Shown here: piece by piece, positions 9,099 through 17,998 of the stretch
Layout of the letters: every line of letters begins with the position of its first letter
How positions within the stretch are numbered: the first letter of the stretch is position 1
Source of the DNA: an uncultured Pelagibacteraceae bacterium
GTDB lineage: Bacteria > Pseudomonadota > Alphaproteobacteria > Pelagibacterales > Pelagibacteraceae
DNA length: 64,000 nt
Direction of reading: 5' to 3'
NCBI GenBank assembly: GCA_902598015.1
Contig: CACJZT010000001.1
Span: forward strand, 37,628 to 101,627
Notes under the pieces: generated by a model
The model's input: only the letters and a program-made list of their open reading frames with translations
What the model was told of the DNA's origin: nothing
The model's database searches: none
Made by a program: the position numbers and the translations under genes

Positions 9099-9872
9099 TT
9101 ACTTACTTTTTTTTAATCTATTCAAGATGCTATTTGCTGTTTTATTCAGAGATTTATAAAATCCAAGTTTTCTTAATTCTTTAACAGCTTGTTCATTTAA
9201 ACCTTTTGGAGTTTGCGAATTTTTAACAAGTACTTTTAAATCTTTATTTGAATTAATTTTTGCGTCCTCAGATAAAGCAATAAATAACGAGGTAATATAC
9301 TTTTGAGAGTCACTTCTATTAATTCCCTTTTTTACTAACCATTCACTCAGAGTTTGTAGTAATTCATAAAATGGTGCCATCATTGATGAAGTTGACCAAA
9401 AATTTAGTGATAGGTTTTCATTTTTTATTTCGACAGATGTGCCAAGCTTATTAAAAAAATTTCTAACTTGTTTATCTGGTGGAAAAATTGGTACTGGTCC
9501 TTTTCTAAGAGAAATTGGAGGCAAAGGAATTGCTCTAATAATCTTAGTTTTAACTTTAATATATTTTTTTAATTCAGTCATTTTTATTGTTGATATAAAA
9601 CTTATTATCGTTTGACCTTTTTTAAATTTTAGTTTTGGAAGAATAATTTTTCCAATCGTTGGTGTTACTGCTAAAAAAACCCAATTTGATTGATTTATAA
9701 TATCTTGATTATCAGCAGATATTTTTATCTTTTTACTTTTTCTTTTAAGTTCACTTGAAATTTTTGAATTTCTTTTTGAAACAATTATTTTATTAATTTT
9801 TAACTTTGATCCCAGTATTCCGTTGATTACTGATTTTGAGATATGTCCTGTACCAATAAATCCGATTTTCAT
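9099..9872 (-). CDS. Divergent pyrroline-5-carboxylate reductase-family enzyme
   Basis: A 257-residue ProC-fold protein. The N-terminal Rossmann motif is GFIGTGHISKSV. The region RAIPLPPI takes the place of the usual MPNTP motif, and SQTPKGLNEQA the place of the TSPGGTT substrate loop. These changes, at places where ProC is nearly invariant, suggest a different imine or amino-acid substrate. It lies between glaH (33-base gap holding a 6-bp AGTGAT/ATCACT hairpin) and livG (2-base gap). It therefore probably works on the compound, or a product of it, imported by one of the adjacent transporters. The fold is clear; the substrate is not. Confidence 0.7.
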   Translation of the reverse strand: MKIGFIGTGHISKSVINGILGSKLKINKIIVSKRNSKISSELKRKSKKIKISADNQDIINQSNWVFLAVTPTIGKIILPKLKFKKGQTIISFISTIKMTELKKYIKVKTKIIRAIPLPPISLRKGPVPIFPPDKQVRNFFNKLGTSVEIKNENLSLNFWSTSSMMAPFYELLQTLSEWLVKKGINRSDSQKYITSLFIALSEDAKINSNKDLKVLVKNSQTPKGLNEQAVKELRKLGFYKSLNKTANSILNRLKKSK

Positions 9873-9905
9873 GATAAACTAAGTGATTATTATCACTAAA
9901 ATTAA

Positions 9906-10826
9906 TTAATTAGTAAAAAAAGAACCTCTAATTCTTAGTAATTCTCTTGATAATTTTTTATTTTCTACAAATGGTTTTCTACCATGAAGCCAGAAATAGT
10001 TATTTGCAACTACTGAAAAGCCAACTGGTAAAGGCATTACAATCTTTTTTTGACTTCCCTCTAAAGAGTCTGATAATTTTTGCAAAAATAGTCCTTGTTC
10101 CATATTTTTAGGCTCAGGAAATTGGTCTATGTAAGAAATTTGTGGCTTTCCATTTTCGTCTTCTGAAAAAACAGGATGTTCTACTTTATAGTCAACATTT
10201 TTACTTTTTGGAGAACCCCATAAAAAATTTTGTTTTCCAACTTTATCATTAGTTAAGCTATCTAAATGTTCCCAATCATCAAGGTGTAACATTGCAGTTT
10301 CACCTCCTTGAACATTTTCTTCCTCCATTTTTAACATTAATAACCAATCTGTTTTTTCTTTAACGTAAGTTCCATCAGTATGAAGATCCATATTAGTATA
10401 TGCTTTTCTAAGATATGAGTCGCTATTGTCCTCATGTTTAACATGAAATCTCGCATAATATTTTCCAGCCATTGAATCAAAATTTGGATTACCTAGTAAG
10501 TGTGTTACAGCTGTTGATAGTTTAATAAGAAAATTATTATCGATTTTTTTAGATTTATTTTTAGGTCCTATAATAAAACAACCTGTGTCTCTATCTCTTA
10601 ATACAGAGTTTATAAATTTTCCTAGCTTTCCACCTGTTGAATCATCTAAAGATTTTGCAAGTGTAAATCTAGTAAAAGGTTTATATTCAAGAGCTGTAAT
10701 ATCAAATTTTTTAAAAGGAAATATTAGTTTATCTATAATTTCATCTTCAATTTTAATATTGATTATTCTTTTGGAGTAGTCACTAAATGAAATATCAAAC
10801 CCTTGAATAGTATCTAAGCTATCCAT
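9906..10826 (-). CDS. glaH: Glutarate 2-hydroxylase (CsiD/GlaH)
   Basis: A 306-residue Fe(II)/2-oxoglutarate oxygenase that closely resembles E. coli CsiD/GlaH as I remember it. Shared runs include ALEYKPF, FDSMAGKYYARF, DNSDSYLR and LHLDDWEHLD. The iron ligands are His and Asp in DLHTDGTY and the distal His in FWLHGR, and the 2OG-binding Arg lies in SRELLRIRG. GlaH converts glutarate to L-2-hydroxyglutarate in lysine/5-aminovalerate catabolism. The usual partner LhgO is not in the window. It follows the pentapeptide gene by 5 bases at the tail of a liv/azl operon, hinting that the transporter brings in a C5 compound. Confidence 0.88.
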   Translation of the reverse strand: MDSLDTIQGFDISFSDYSKRIINIKIEDEIIDKLIFPFKKFDITALEYKPFTRFTLAKSLDDSTGGKLGKFINSVLRDRDTGCFIIGPKNKSKKIDNNFLIKLSTAVTHLLGNPNFDSMAGKYYARFHVKHEDNSDSYLRKAYTNMDLHTDGTYVKEKTDWLLMLKMEEENVQGGETAMLHLDDWEHLDSLTNDKVGKQNFLWGSPKSKNVDYKVEHPVFSEDENGKPQISYIDQFPEPKNMEQGLFLQKLSDSLEGSQKKIVMPLPVGFSVVANNYFWLHGRKPFVENKKLSRELLRIRGSFFTN

Positions 10827-10831
10827 TATAA

Positions 10832-11338
10832 TTATTTGTTACAAACTCCAATTGAATTTGGTCCACATGTTTCACCATTAGTCCATGTTGCTCCAATTAA
10901 ATTTGCTCCATCAAAATTAGCATTGGTCATATTTGATGAAGTAAAGTTAGCTTCCATTAGATTTGCATTTTGAAAATTTGCTTCGATTAACGTTGAACCC
11001 ATAAAATCAACCCTTGTCATATTTGCTCCTGTAAAATTAGCTTTTTCAAAATTTCCACCAACTAGAGTTGACTCATATAAGTTAGCTCTTACAAATGTTG
11101 ACTCTGGAAAAGTTCCAAATGACAAATTTGATGTCATCATAATACTTTTATCAAAATTTACTTGTATAAAACTTGCAAATGATAAATTTGAGTTAGGCAA
11201 ATAACTGCCTTGTAAATCTTGTCCATCTGAAAATCTACAGTTAGTATAATCAACACCATCGGTTAAAGGATCGTCACATGCTGCTTGAGAAATACCTGGT
11301 ATTAAAATTATGAACAATAGTAAAATAATTTTTTTCAT
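10832..11338 (-). CDS. Secreted pentapeptide-repeat protein
   Basis: A 168-residue protein with a signal peptide (ending near PGISQAA) and about 20 consecutive pentapeptides of the A(N/D)(L/F)xx type, such as ANFTG, ANFQN and ANLME. These would build a right-handed quadrilateral beta-helix. Cysteines flank the helix (CDDPL...TNC and CGPN...VCNK), which fits disulfide capping in the periplasm. It abuts azlD with no gap and precedes glaH. Pentapeptide proteins have no common enzymatic role; the operon position is the only functional hint. Confidence 0.8.
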   Translation of the reverse strand: MKKIILLLFIILIPGISQAACDDPLTDGVDYTNCRFSDGQDLQGSYLPNSNLSFASFIQVNFDKSIMMTSNLSFGTFPESTFVRANLYESTLVGGNFEKANFTGANMTRVDFMGSTLIEANFQNANLMEANFTSSNMTNANFDGANLIGATWTNGETCGPNSIGVCNK

Positions 11339-11665
11339 TTATATCGTAAAGCTACTTAATAAAAACATAATGATAGCAGAGAATAAAGTTGGGTAAACTA
11401 AATTATTTCTAGTTAATTTAAAAATTATTATTGCTAAAAGCACAACAATAAATCTAGACAAATAATTACTGTCAGAAAGTGCACCAGCTGGAAATATTAT
11501 CATTCTAGAAATTAAAGCAGCCAATGTCGAATAGGCTAAATAATTAAACCACCTATATATTTTGGTATTTTCATCTATTATTTCAGATGTAAAAGCTCCT
11601 AAAAACCTTGAAATATAAGTAGCTAAAGACGTAATAACTATTATTAAAACAATATTAGCTGACAT
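11339..11665 (-). CDS. azlD: AzlD-family branched-chain amino acid transport subunit
   Basis: A 108-residue protein with three to four hydrophobic segments and the typical opening with TSLATYISRFLGAF. Its start overlaps the end of azlC by 11 bases. AzlC and AzlD together form an exporter for branched-chain amino acids or related compounds in other bacteria. Here the pair is embedded in an import operon, so it may relieve overaccumulation of the imported substrate. Confidence 0.8.
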   Translation of the reverse strand: MSANIVLIIVITSLATYISRFLGAFTSEIIDENTKIYRWFNYLAYSTLAALISRMIIFPAGALSDSNYLSRFIVVLLAIIIFKLTRNNLVYPTLFSAIIMFLLSSFTI

Positions 11666-12359
11666 TTTTCTCTCCTATTACAAAAGCAACAGTTCCAGCT
11701 ACAAACCCGCCAATCAAAACACACCAATCAGGACTAATAAAATAAAATAAAGGTCCTAAGATAGCTCCTAAAATTATTGAAACATTTAATTGTATAGACT
11801 TCATCACTCCTATCATTGTGCAAGTAAAATAAATTGGATTAATTATAGCTAATCCAATCATCATTTCTCTATTTAGGAAATCAGCAGAGTAATAACCTAA
11901 GATAGTTGAAAAAATTGCTATCAACCAAGTTGCAGTTCCAATTCCTATCCAAAAATCGACTCTATATTTTTTTTCAATATCTTTATAATTATTTTTAAGA
12001 ATTAACCACGAAGATACTGCAACAAAATGACATGAAAGATAATACTTCCATCTTGGTTGACTTTGGTGCTTTAACAATGGCATTAAAGATACAGTCATCG
12101 GATACAATCTTGCATTAACTAACCAAACTGCAAAAAATAAATTTAGTAACGAAACGCCAATCAAAATCGATTCTGCCATCACAAGTGAGCCAGGTAATGC
12201 ATAAGTTAAAAAGGTAGAAAAAATACTTTCTTGAATTGTAAAACCTAAATTTTTTAATAAAGCACCAATTGCTAAAAAGCTTAAACCAAGAGCAATTGCG
12301 GGGCTATCGAATTCTTTTGCACAAAGAATTCCTTTAAAAAAATATTTTGAATTAATCAT
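11655..12359 (-). CDS. azlC: AzlC-family transporter
   Basis: A 234-residue AzlC-type membrane protein. The N-terminus has the conserved DSPAIALGLSFLAIGALL helix, and NARLYPMTVSLMPLL is the family motif after the third helix. It starts inside the end of the preceding ATPase gene (4-base overlap) and overlaps azlD. AzlCD pairs export amino acids such as branched-chain types; the substrate here is inferred only from the family and neighbours. Confidence 0.85.
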   Translation of the reverse strand: MINSKYFFKGILCAKEFDSPAIALGLSFLAIGALLKNLGFTIQESIFSTFLTYALPGSLVMAESILIGVSLLNLFFAVWLVNARLYPMTVSLMPLLKHQSQPRWKYYLSCHFVAVSSWLILKNNYKDIEKKYRVDFWIGIGTATWLIAIFSTILGYYSADFLNREMMIGLAIINPIYFTCTMIGVMKSIQLNVSIILGAILGPLFYFISPDWCVLIGGFVAGTVAFVIGEKNVS

Positions 12360-13141
12360 CCGCCTAGGAATAGACGTCCAACATCATCATTTTTAAGTAA
12401 ATCATCACCTCTTCCGGCTATTGCCGTTTGGCCAGATACTAATACATATCCAATATCAGAAAACTCTAAACCTTTTTTGGCATTTTGCTCAACTAGAATA
12501 ATTGTTTTCTTTTCATTTTTTTGTAAGTCTCCCAAAATTTCAAATACCATATCAATATATCTTGGCTCCAATCCAATAGAAGGCTCGTCAACTAATAGAA
12601 CAGAAGGTTTCATTACTAAAGCTCTAGATATTTCTAATAATCTTCTTTCTCCACCTGATAATACTTTTGCCGGTTGATTTCTTCTATTCCTTAATCTTTC
12701 ATATTTATCTAAAATCTTTTCTGCTTCTTGATATGATTCTTCTGTTTTATCTTTGATAAAACCACCCATTAACAAATTTTCCTCAACAGTCATATCTGGA
12801 AAAACTGAATTATCTTGCAGAATATAAGCTATACCAACTGACTTTAATTTTTCAGCTGGAGTTAAATTTGTTATTTCTTTTCCATCAATTTCTATTTTAC
12901 CAGAAAAAATATTTGTAAATCCATATATGGAATGAAGTATTGTTGATTTACCTGCTCCATTTGGACCAATTAAACATAATGATTGTGCTTTGCTTACAAA
13001 TAAATCAAAATTATGTAAAATCTCCATTTTACCATATCCAGCATTCAAATTTTTTATTGTTAAATGAATATCTTCAGAAGATAAGTTTTTTAAATCTTCT
13101 GCACCAGGTGCTTTTCCTAAAACTTCATATTGATTAGACAT
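12356..13141 (-). CDS. livF: Second HAAT ABC transporter ATPase, LivF type
   Basis: A 261-residue ATPase with Walker A GPNGAGKST, signature LSGGERR and Walker B VLLVDEPSIGL. About 25 extra N-terminal residues precede the ATPase domain (EVLGKAPGAEDL), unlike the first LivF at 7602-8309. The C-terminus ends RLFLGG. It abuts its LivG partner and overlaps azlC by 4 bases. The gene belongs to the second liv operon with its own binding protein. Confidence 0.88.
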   Translation of the reverse strand: MSNQYEVLGKAPGAEDLKNLSSEDIHLTIKNLNAGYGKMEILHNFDLFVSKAQSLCLIGPNGAGKSTILHSIYGFTNIFSGKIEIDGKEITNLTPAEKLKSVGIAYILQDNSVFPDMTVEENLLMGGFIKDKTEESYQEAEKILDKYERLRNRRNQPAKVLSGGERRLLEISRALVMKPSVLLVDEPSIGLEPRYIDMVFEILGDLQKNEKKTIILVEQNAKKGLEFSDIGYVLVSGQTAIAGRGDDLLKNDDVGRLFLGG

Positions 13142-13881
13142 TATTGAGCCCCCAAATATGCATCAACTACTCTTTTATCATTTTTAATCTCTTCTGGAGT
13201 GCCATTTGCAAGCATTTTACCGTGAGCAAGACAAAATATGTCTTGAGCTAATTGCATAATTACTCTCATATTGTGCTCAATAACAAGTAATGTTATTCCA
13301 AAATCTTGATTAACTTTGATTAGTCTATCAATAATTCCATTAATTAAAGTAGGATTTATTCCTGCTGTTGGCTCATCTAATAATAGCATTTCTGGTTCAT
13401 TCATCAATGCCATAGCAAGTTCTAATAATTTTTGCTGGCCAAAAGATAAGTCTCCTGCTCTTAGTTTTCTTTTTTGATACAATCCGACAAAATTAAGTAA
13501 GTTTTCTGCTTTTTCTGTGAGCTCCTTTGGAATTTTAGAGAAAATTTTAAACAAACTTTCATCACTGCCTTTGTGACTGATAAGCATGTTATCTACACAA
13601 TTTAATTTTCCATAAATTCTAGTTTGTTGAAATGTTCTTAATAATCCCAGTTTTGCAATTACTGGAACAGGTAATTCTGAGACTTCTTTTCCATTAAACT
13701 TAATTGAACCATTGTCTATTGGATAAGTTCCAACTATTGAATTAAATAAAGTAGTTTTTCCTGATCCATTAGGTCCTATAAGTCCTACTATTTTCCCTTT
13801 TTCAACTGACATAGAAATATCAACATTAGCTTTAACACCACCAAATGATTTACTTACATTGTTGACTTCTAAAATACTCAT
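13141..13881 (-). CDS. livG: Second HAAT ABC transporter ATPase, LivG type
   Basis: A 246-residue ATPase with Walker A GPNGSGKTT and Walker B LLLDEPTAG. The signature LSFGQQK replaces Gly with Phe, a variant seen in other LivG proteins. Like other LivGs it has IEHNMRVIM after the switch region and ends DAYLGAQ. It overlaps livM by 4 bases and livF by 1. It pairs with the LivF-type ATPase immediately downstream. Confidence 0.88.
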   Translation of the reverse strand: MSILEVNNVSKSFGGVKANVDISMSVEKGKIVGLIGPNGSGKTTLFNSIVGTYPIDNGSIKFNGKEVSELPVPVIAKLGLLRTFQQTRIYGKLNCVDNMLISHKGSDESLFKIFSKIPKELTEKAENLLNFVGLYQKRKLRAGDLSFGQQKLLELAMALMNEPEMLLLDEPTAGINPTLINGIIDRLIKVNQDFGITLLVIEHNMRVIMQLAQDIFCLAHGKMLANGTPEEIKNDKRVVDAYLGAQ

Positions 13882-14930
13882 TTTAACTCTACCTGTGCTT
13901 TTCGATCTGCTTCATCAACAACTTCACCAAATCTTTCTGGATATTTTTCTCTTAACCATCCCATTAATCCCTCTGGGAAATAAATTACTATCACTACGAT
14001 TAAAACTCCTAACGCAACATACTGCCAGCCTAAGAAGAATGTCCAAAAACCCTCTTTAAAAAAGTGAAATAAAGTTGCACCAATAATTGGGCCCCATAAA
14101 GTTCCCTTGCCTCCAAGGATTGCCATTAAAACCATAAAAACACCCATCTCTCTCCCGTCGAATGCAACATCTGTTGAGTCGATATAACCAACTAGACCTC
14201 CCATTATTCCTCCAGCAAGACCACAAAAGAAAGCTGAAATCATCCATCCAGTTATTTTGTATTTCATAGTCTCGATTCCCATTGCTTCAGCTTTGTCTTC
14301 ATTATCTCTGATTGCATTAAGAATTAATCTAAACCTCGTTGTGTAAATTGCTCTTACAGCAATAAATGTTAGTACAAGTGCTCCAAAACTTAAAAAATAA
14401 AAAAATTCACCTCTTGCCTCAAGACCTCCTATGTTTGGAAAAGGAGGAGTGGTAAAGCCCTGTCCAGCTCCAATAATTTCAATACCTCCAGAAATTTCTC
14501 CTGCTGCAACTCCTAAACCTAATGTACAAATTGCAAAGTAATGACCTCTTAATCCTAAAATTGCATAACCAATTAATCCAGCAACAATTGTAGGAACAAC
14601 TGCTGCAACTACCAAGCCAACTGCCATGCCTTGAAAGAATTGTGAAGGTGTGTGAACGAAAGTTTTTTCACCACCACTTTCTGTCCATTCTGCCAATGGG
14701 AAAAACATACCAACTTGAACTGATGCGCAAAGATACATTCCCAAACCATAAAAAAGAATATTTCCAAATGTGTTGTACCCCATTTCACCACCTTGGATAT
14801 TCCAAGTAGTTGCAAGGACAATTAATACACACAGAATTGATAATTGAACTTTAAAAGCTGGAAAAATAAATGGTGCGACTAAACCAAACACTAAAATTCC
14901 TATGTACAAAATCCAACTATTTTTGTTCAT
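13878..14930 (-). CDS. livM: Second HAAT ABC transporter permease, LivM type
   Basis: A 350-residue permease of normal LivM length with about ten hydrophobic segments. Motifs include GYAILGLRGHYFAI, the ATPase-contact loop LNAIRDNEDKAEAMGI and GGKGTLWGPIIGA. A charged C-terminal tail of about 25 residues follows the last helix. It overlaps livG downstream by 4 bases and the small 60-residue gene upstream by 14. It forms the membrane channel with the LivH at 15096-15989. Confidence 0.88.
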   Translation of the reverse strand: MNKNSWILYIGILVFGLVAPFIFPAFKVQLSILCVLIVLATTWNIQGGEMGYNTFGNILFYGLGMYLCASVQVGMFFPLAEWTESGGEKTFVHTPSQFFQGMAVGLVVAAVVPTIVAGLIGYAILGLRGHYFAICTLGLGVAAGEISGGIEIIGAGQGFTTPPFPNIGGLEARGEFFYFLSFGALVLTFIAVRAIYTTRFRLILNAIRDNEDKAEAMGIETMKYKITGWMISAFFCGLAGGIMGGLVGYIDSTDVAFDGREMGVFMVLMAILGGKGTLWGPIIGATLFHFFKEGFWTFFLGWQYVALGVLIVVIVIYFPEGLMGWLREKYPERFGEVVDEADRKAQVELK

Positions 14931-15099
14931 ATAAACTCTCTATTTTATCTCTAAAATCATTATCAACTGTAAAATAATGTCCATTTTCTTCATGAAGACT
15001 AGATCCTGTTGAATGATATTCGTCTAAATGTTTTTTAAATTTTTCAATATCTATTTCTATAAGTTTGCCATTATCGTCTTTAATTTTAGCTTTTCTCAC
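14917..15099 (-). CDS. Small soluble protein inside the second liv operon
   Basis: A 60-residue, highly charged protein with no signal or membrane segment. It overlaps the livH stop by 4 bases and its own 3' end runs 14 bases into livM, so it is translated as part of the permease operon. The sequence has an Asp/Glu/Lys-rich start (KIKDDNGKLIEIDIEKFKKH) and a His/Tyr-containing middle. I do not recognise a family. Insertion of a small cytosolic gene between two permease subunits suggests a transporter-associated factor, but no function can be assigned. Confidence 0.65.
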   Translation of the reverse strand: MRKAKIKDDNGKLIEIDIEKFKKHLDEYHSTGSSLHEENGHYFTVDNDFRDKIESLYEQK

Positions 15100-15989
15100 T
15101 TTAAATACTCTCTCTTTCTTGAAAGTTTAAATCTTCTGTAAACTAAAATTAAAACTAATAATAAAAATACTGAACCAATTCTAAATTCTGTACCAAGAAT
15201 GTAATCTGCAAATTCTTCAAATATTCCCAGTCCCATACCTGACATAGCTACTCCAGGTAAATTTCCTAATCCTGCAACAATTACAATCATAAATGATCTT
15301 ATAGTGTAAGGTAATCCCATATAAGGGTGGATCGTAAATGTTATTGAAATTAAAGCTCCAGCAACACCACATAGTGCAGCATTTATACCAAATGTTGCTG
15401 CATAAACTTTTTCTGTATCAACTCCTAAAATTTTTGCTGCTCTTGCATTTTGAGCTGTTGCTCTAATTGCACGACCTAGTTTTGATCTTTTCATATAAAC
15501 TACTAAACAAATTGCAAAGACAATACTTATAAAAGCGGAAAATATTTTAGAGTTTGGTAAAACAACATTATTATCAAATAGCATTGTAGTTCCATAACCA
15601 GAATTAGCTAAAACAACGTCTGCTCCAAAAGCGAAGTTCATTAACTGCATAAACAGAATACTAATTCCAAAGGTTGCTAATATTGAAATAAAAAGATCTC
15701 TGTCTACAACTTTATTTATAACTAATTTATAAATTGCAATTCCAACAAAATACATAATTATAGGAGAGACAATTACTCCCCAGGCTGGATGAATACCATA
15801 GAGATACATAAAATATGCAATGTAACCACCCAATATAACAAGGTCTCCCTGTGCAATATTAATTATATTCATAACACCCCATTGGAGTGCCATTCCATAA
15901 GCTATTAATGCAAATAATATTCCAAGTAAAAGTCCATCAAGACATGCTTGAATAGTTATCATTGGATATTGGAAGACTAAAAAATCCAT
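15096..15989 (-). CDS. livH: Second HAAT ABC transporter permease, LivH type
   Basis: A 297-residue LivH-type permease of standard length. It carries MNIINIAQGDLVILGGY near residue 40, the loop IRATAQNARAAKILGV and the GLGNLPGVAMSG motif. It is the first permease gene after the binding-protein gene, from which a terminator-like hairpin separates it. That layout fits high expression of the binding protein and lower expression of membrane parts. Confidence 0.9.
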   Translation of the reverse strand: MDFLVFQYPMITIQACLDGLLLGILFALIAYGMALQWGVMNIINIAQGDLVILGGYIAYFMYLYGIHPAWGVIVSPIIMYFVGIAIYKLVINKVVDRDLFISILATFGISILFMQLMNFAFGADVVLANSGYGTTMLFDNNVVLPNSKIFSAFISIVFAICLVVYMKRSKLGRAIRATAQNARAAKILGVDTEKVYAATFGINAALCGVAGALISITFTIHPYMGLPYTIRSFMIVIVAGLGNLPGVAMSGMGLGIFEEFADYILGTEFRIGSVFLLLVLILVYRRFKLSRKREYLK

Positions 15990-16014
15990 AATTAATTTTG
16001 ATCTCTATAAAAAA

Positions 16015-16038
16015 AAGCCCCCTATTTCTAGGGGGCTT
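16015..16038 (-). terminator. Intra-operon terminator/attenuator hairpin
   Basis: A 10-bp perfect stem (AAGCCCCCTA with TAGGGGGCTT, TTTC loop in + orientation) is followed on the minus strand by a run of T. It lies between the binding-protein gene and livH. Partial termination here would yield excess binding-protein mRNA over permease mRNA. Confidence 0.88.
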
Positions 16039-16050
16039 AAATATTTTTTT

Positions 16051-17289
16051 TTATCTTTCAGACCACTTTGGTACTGGGTGTATTAACTCAGCTGAAGCCC
16101 ATTTTAATGGAGCAACAACTTTATTTTCACACTTACCAGCATCATCACACATTACTTGGAAAAGTACCATTGGTTTGTCAACATTTTGACCACCAGGTGC
16201 AAATTTAATATTTCCATAGAATGTTTGCATATTAGTTGCAGCAAGAGCATCTCTTACTTTTTTCTGATCAAAAGTATTTGCTCTTTCAAAAGCATCTTTA
16301 AATACTAACAATGCAGCTGAAGACTCTGCAGATTGATATGGTGGATCATAGCCAAATTCTTTTTCAAAATCTGCAGCATATGTCATACCATCTTTAAAGA
16401 AATCATCTTTGTAAGTTAATGTTTTATGCCATTGTGAAGCGCATAATGCATATTGTGAGTTTTTACCATGTTGCTTTGATAATTTTGCAGCATCACAGTG
16501 AGTCATTGCCAACATTGGAACATCAACTTTCATTTCTGAAATTTGTCTTATAGCTGTTAAAGCTCCTTTTGTATGACCTGAAACAACCAATACATCTGGC
16601 TTCATTTGTTTTACTTTAACTAATGTAGCAGCCATATCATTAAGCTCTTTTGGAAGTTTATCATCGATTATAATTTCAGATCCAGTTTCTTTAGCAGCAT
16701 CTAAAATACCTAATCTTACGTCTTGTGAGAATGCATCTTGCTCAAAAGCTTGTGCAATTCTTACACCTTTACCACCATTTAACTCAACAGCTGTTCTTAT
16801 TGCTACATCAAGATATAAGTTTGCTGGTGCTAGTACTGCAAATAGATATTTGTAACCTTTTGTAAACAAAGATCTAGAAGCACCGTTAGCCTCAACCATT
16901 GGTACACCATATTTTTCAGTTACTGGTGCAATCGCTTTTGTCAAACCTGAACTGTATGGCCCAAGCATGAACTCTACTTTATCTTGTGAGATTAATCTTT
17001 CTGCAAGCTGAGCTGCTCTTTTTGGGTTTGACTCATCATCATAATAAATAATATCAAACTTATAAGTTTTTCCTCCAACTTTTACTCCACCCATGCTGTT
17101 AATTCTATCAACAGCCATATTATAGCCGTTTTGAGTATGAACACCATTAGATGAATATTTTCCAGTTAAAGAAATTGCAGCACCTAAAATAATCTTATCT
17201 CCAACTACTTTTGCAAACGATACAACTGAAGTTGAAAATAATAATGCTATTGCAGAAACAAATGTAATTAAAATGTTTTTTATTTTCAT
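16051..17289 (-). CDS. Second HAAT ABC transporter substrate-binding protein
   Basis: A 412-residue Peripla_BP_6 protein with a signal peptide ending near STSVVSFA. The mature part begins KIILGAAISLTGKYSSNG, and the ligand-pocket region is LGPYSSGLTKAIAPV. The Shine-Dalgarno is strong (AAAGGGGAA). It resembles amide, urea or branched-chain amino acid binding proteins; the ligand cannot be fixed from sequence. It leads the operon that continues through livH, the 60-residue gene, livM, livG, livF, azlCD, the pentapeptide gene and glaH. Confidence 0.9.
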   Translation of the reverse strand: MKIKNILITFVSAIALLFSTSVVSFAKVVGDKIILGAAISLTGKYSSNGVHTQNGYNMAVDRINSMGGVKVGGKTYKFDIIYYDDESNPKRAAQLAERLISQDKVEFMLGPYSSGLTKAIAPVTEKYGVPMVEANGASRSLFTKGYKYLFAVLAPANLYLDVAIRTAVELNGGKGVRIAQAFEQDAFSQDVRLGILDAAKETGSEIIIDDKLPKELNDMAATLVKVKQMKPDVLVVSGHTKGALTAIRQISEMKVDVPMLAMTHCDAAKLSKQHGKNSQYALCASQWHKTLTYKDDFFKDGMTYAADFEKEFGYDPPYQSAESSAALLVFKDAFERANTFDQKKVRDALAATNMQTFYGNIKFAPGGQNVDKPMVLFQVMCDDAGKCENKVVAPLKWASAELIHPVPKWSER

Positions 17290-17377
17290 TTATTCCCCTT
17301 TAATTTATTAATTAATAAAGCTTAAATTAATAACAAAAACTATTTAATTGCAAGTGGGAGTAGTAACGCAATATACC

Positions 17378-17992
17378 TTAGTATTGTTGAGTAAATGCAA
17401 TAATTATAGCTATCAAAATTATCACACAAGCTGAAATTGTATTTATAATTTTAGGATTAGCTTTGATCCAAACAATTAATTTATTAGCCAAGATTGCATA
17501 ACCAACTAAAGACAGAAAATCTAATACTACATAAGTTGTAATTAAAATAATAAACTGAATAATATAATTAGAATTAAAATCAATAAATTGTGGAAATATA
17601 AATGGAAAAAACATCCATGCTTTAGGACTTGTTCCTGCAACTAAAAAACCATCTTTGTAAAACGAAAAAAAACTTTTATCTAAAATATCTTTTGTATTTA
17701 TATCTTTAGGTCTCGATTTATAAATATCATAAGCGAGATATGTTAAATAGGCGATACCTAACCATTTTAATGTATTTAATATTGTTGGATTGTCCGACAA
17801 AAAAGATCCAATAACAAAAATTACTAAAGTTGCCTGAATTATATTTGCAGTTACGTCTCCTAACGCAGTCCAGACACATTTTTGAACGCCGTAGTTCATA
17901 GAATAAGAAATAATTACAATTCTAGGTGTGCCTGGAGTTATAAACATAAAAATGATGATCTGTAAAAAAAGGATAAAATCTATGGGAAGCAT
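17378..17992 (-). CDS. LysE/RhtB-family amino acid exporter
   Basis: A 204-residue membrane protein with about six hydrophobic helices. It opens with the family motif ITPGTPRIVIISYSMNYG, a variant of TPGP. A later GTSPKAWMFF matches the NPKA(W) motif. LysE/RhtB proteins export lysine, homoserine or related amino acids. A 10-bp inverted repeat sits directly before the start codon and may regulate it. It precedes the second liv operon on the same strand with an 88-base gap. Confidence 0.85.
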   Translation of the reverse strand: MLPIDFILFLQIIIFMFITPGTPRIVIISYSMNYGVQKCVWTALGDVTANIIQATLVIFVIGSFLSDNPTILNTLKWLGIAYLTYLAYDIYKSRPKDINTKDILDKSFFSFYKDGFLVAGTSPKAWMFFPFIFPQFIDFNSNYIIQFIILITTYVVLDFLSLVGYAILANKLIVWIKANPKIINTISACVIILIAIIIAFTQQY

Positions 17993-17998
17993 TTCAAG

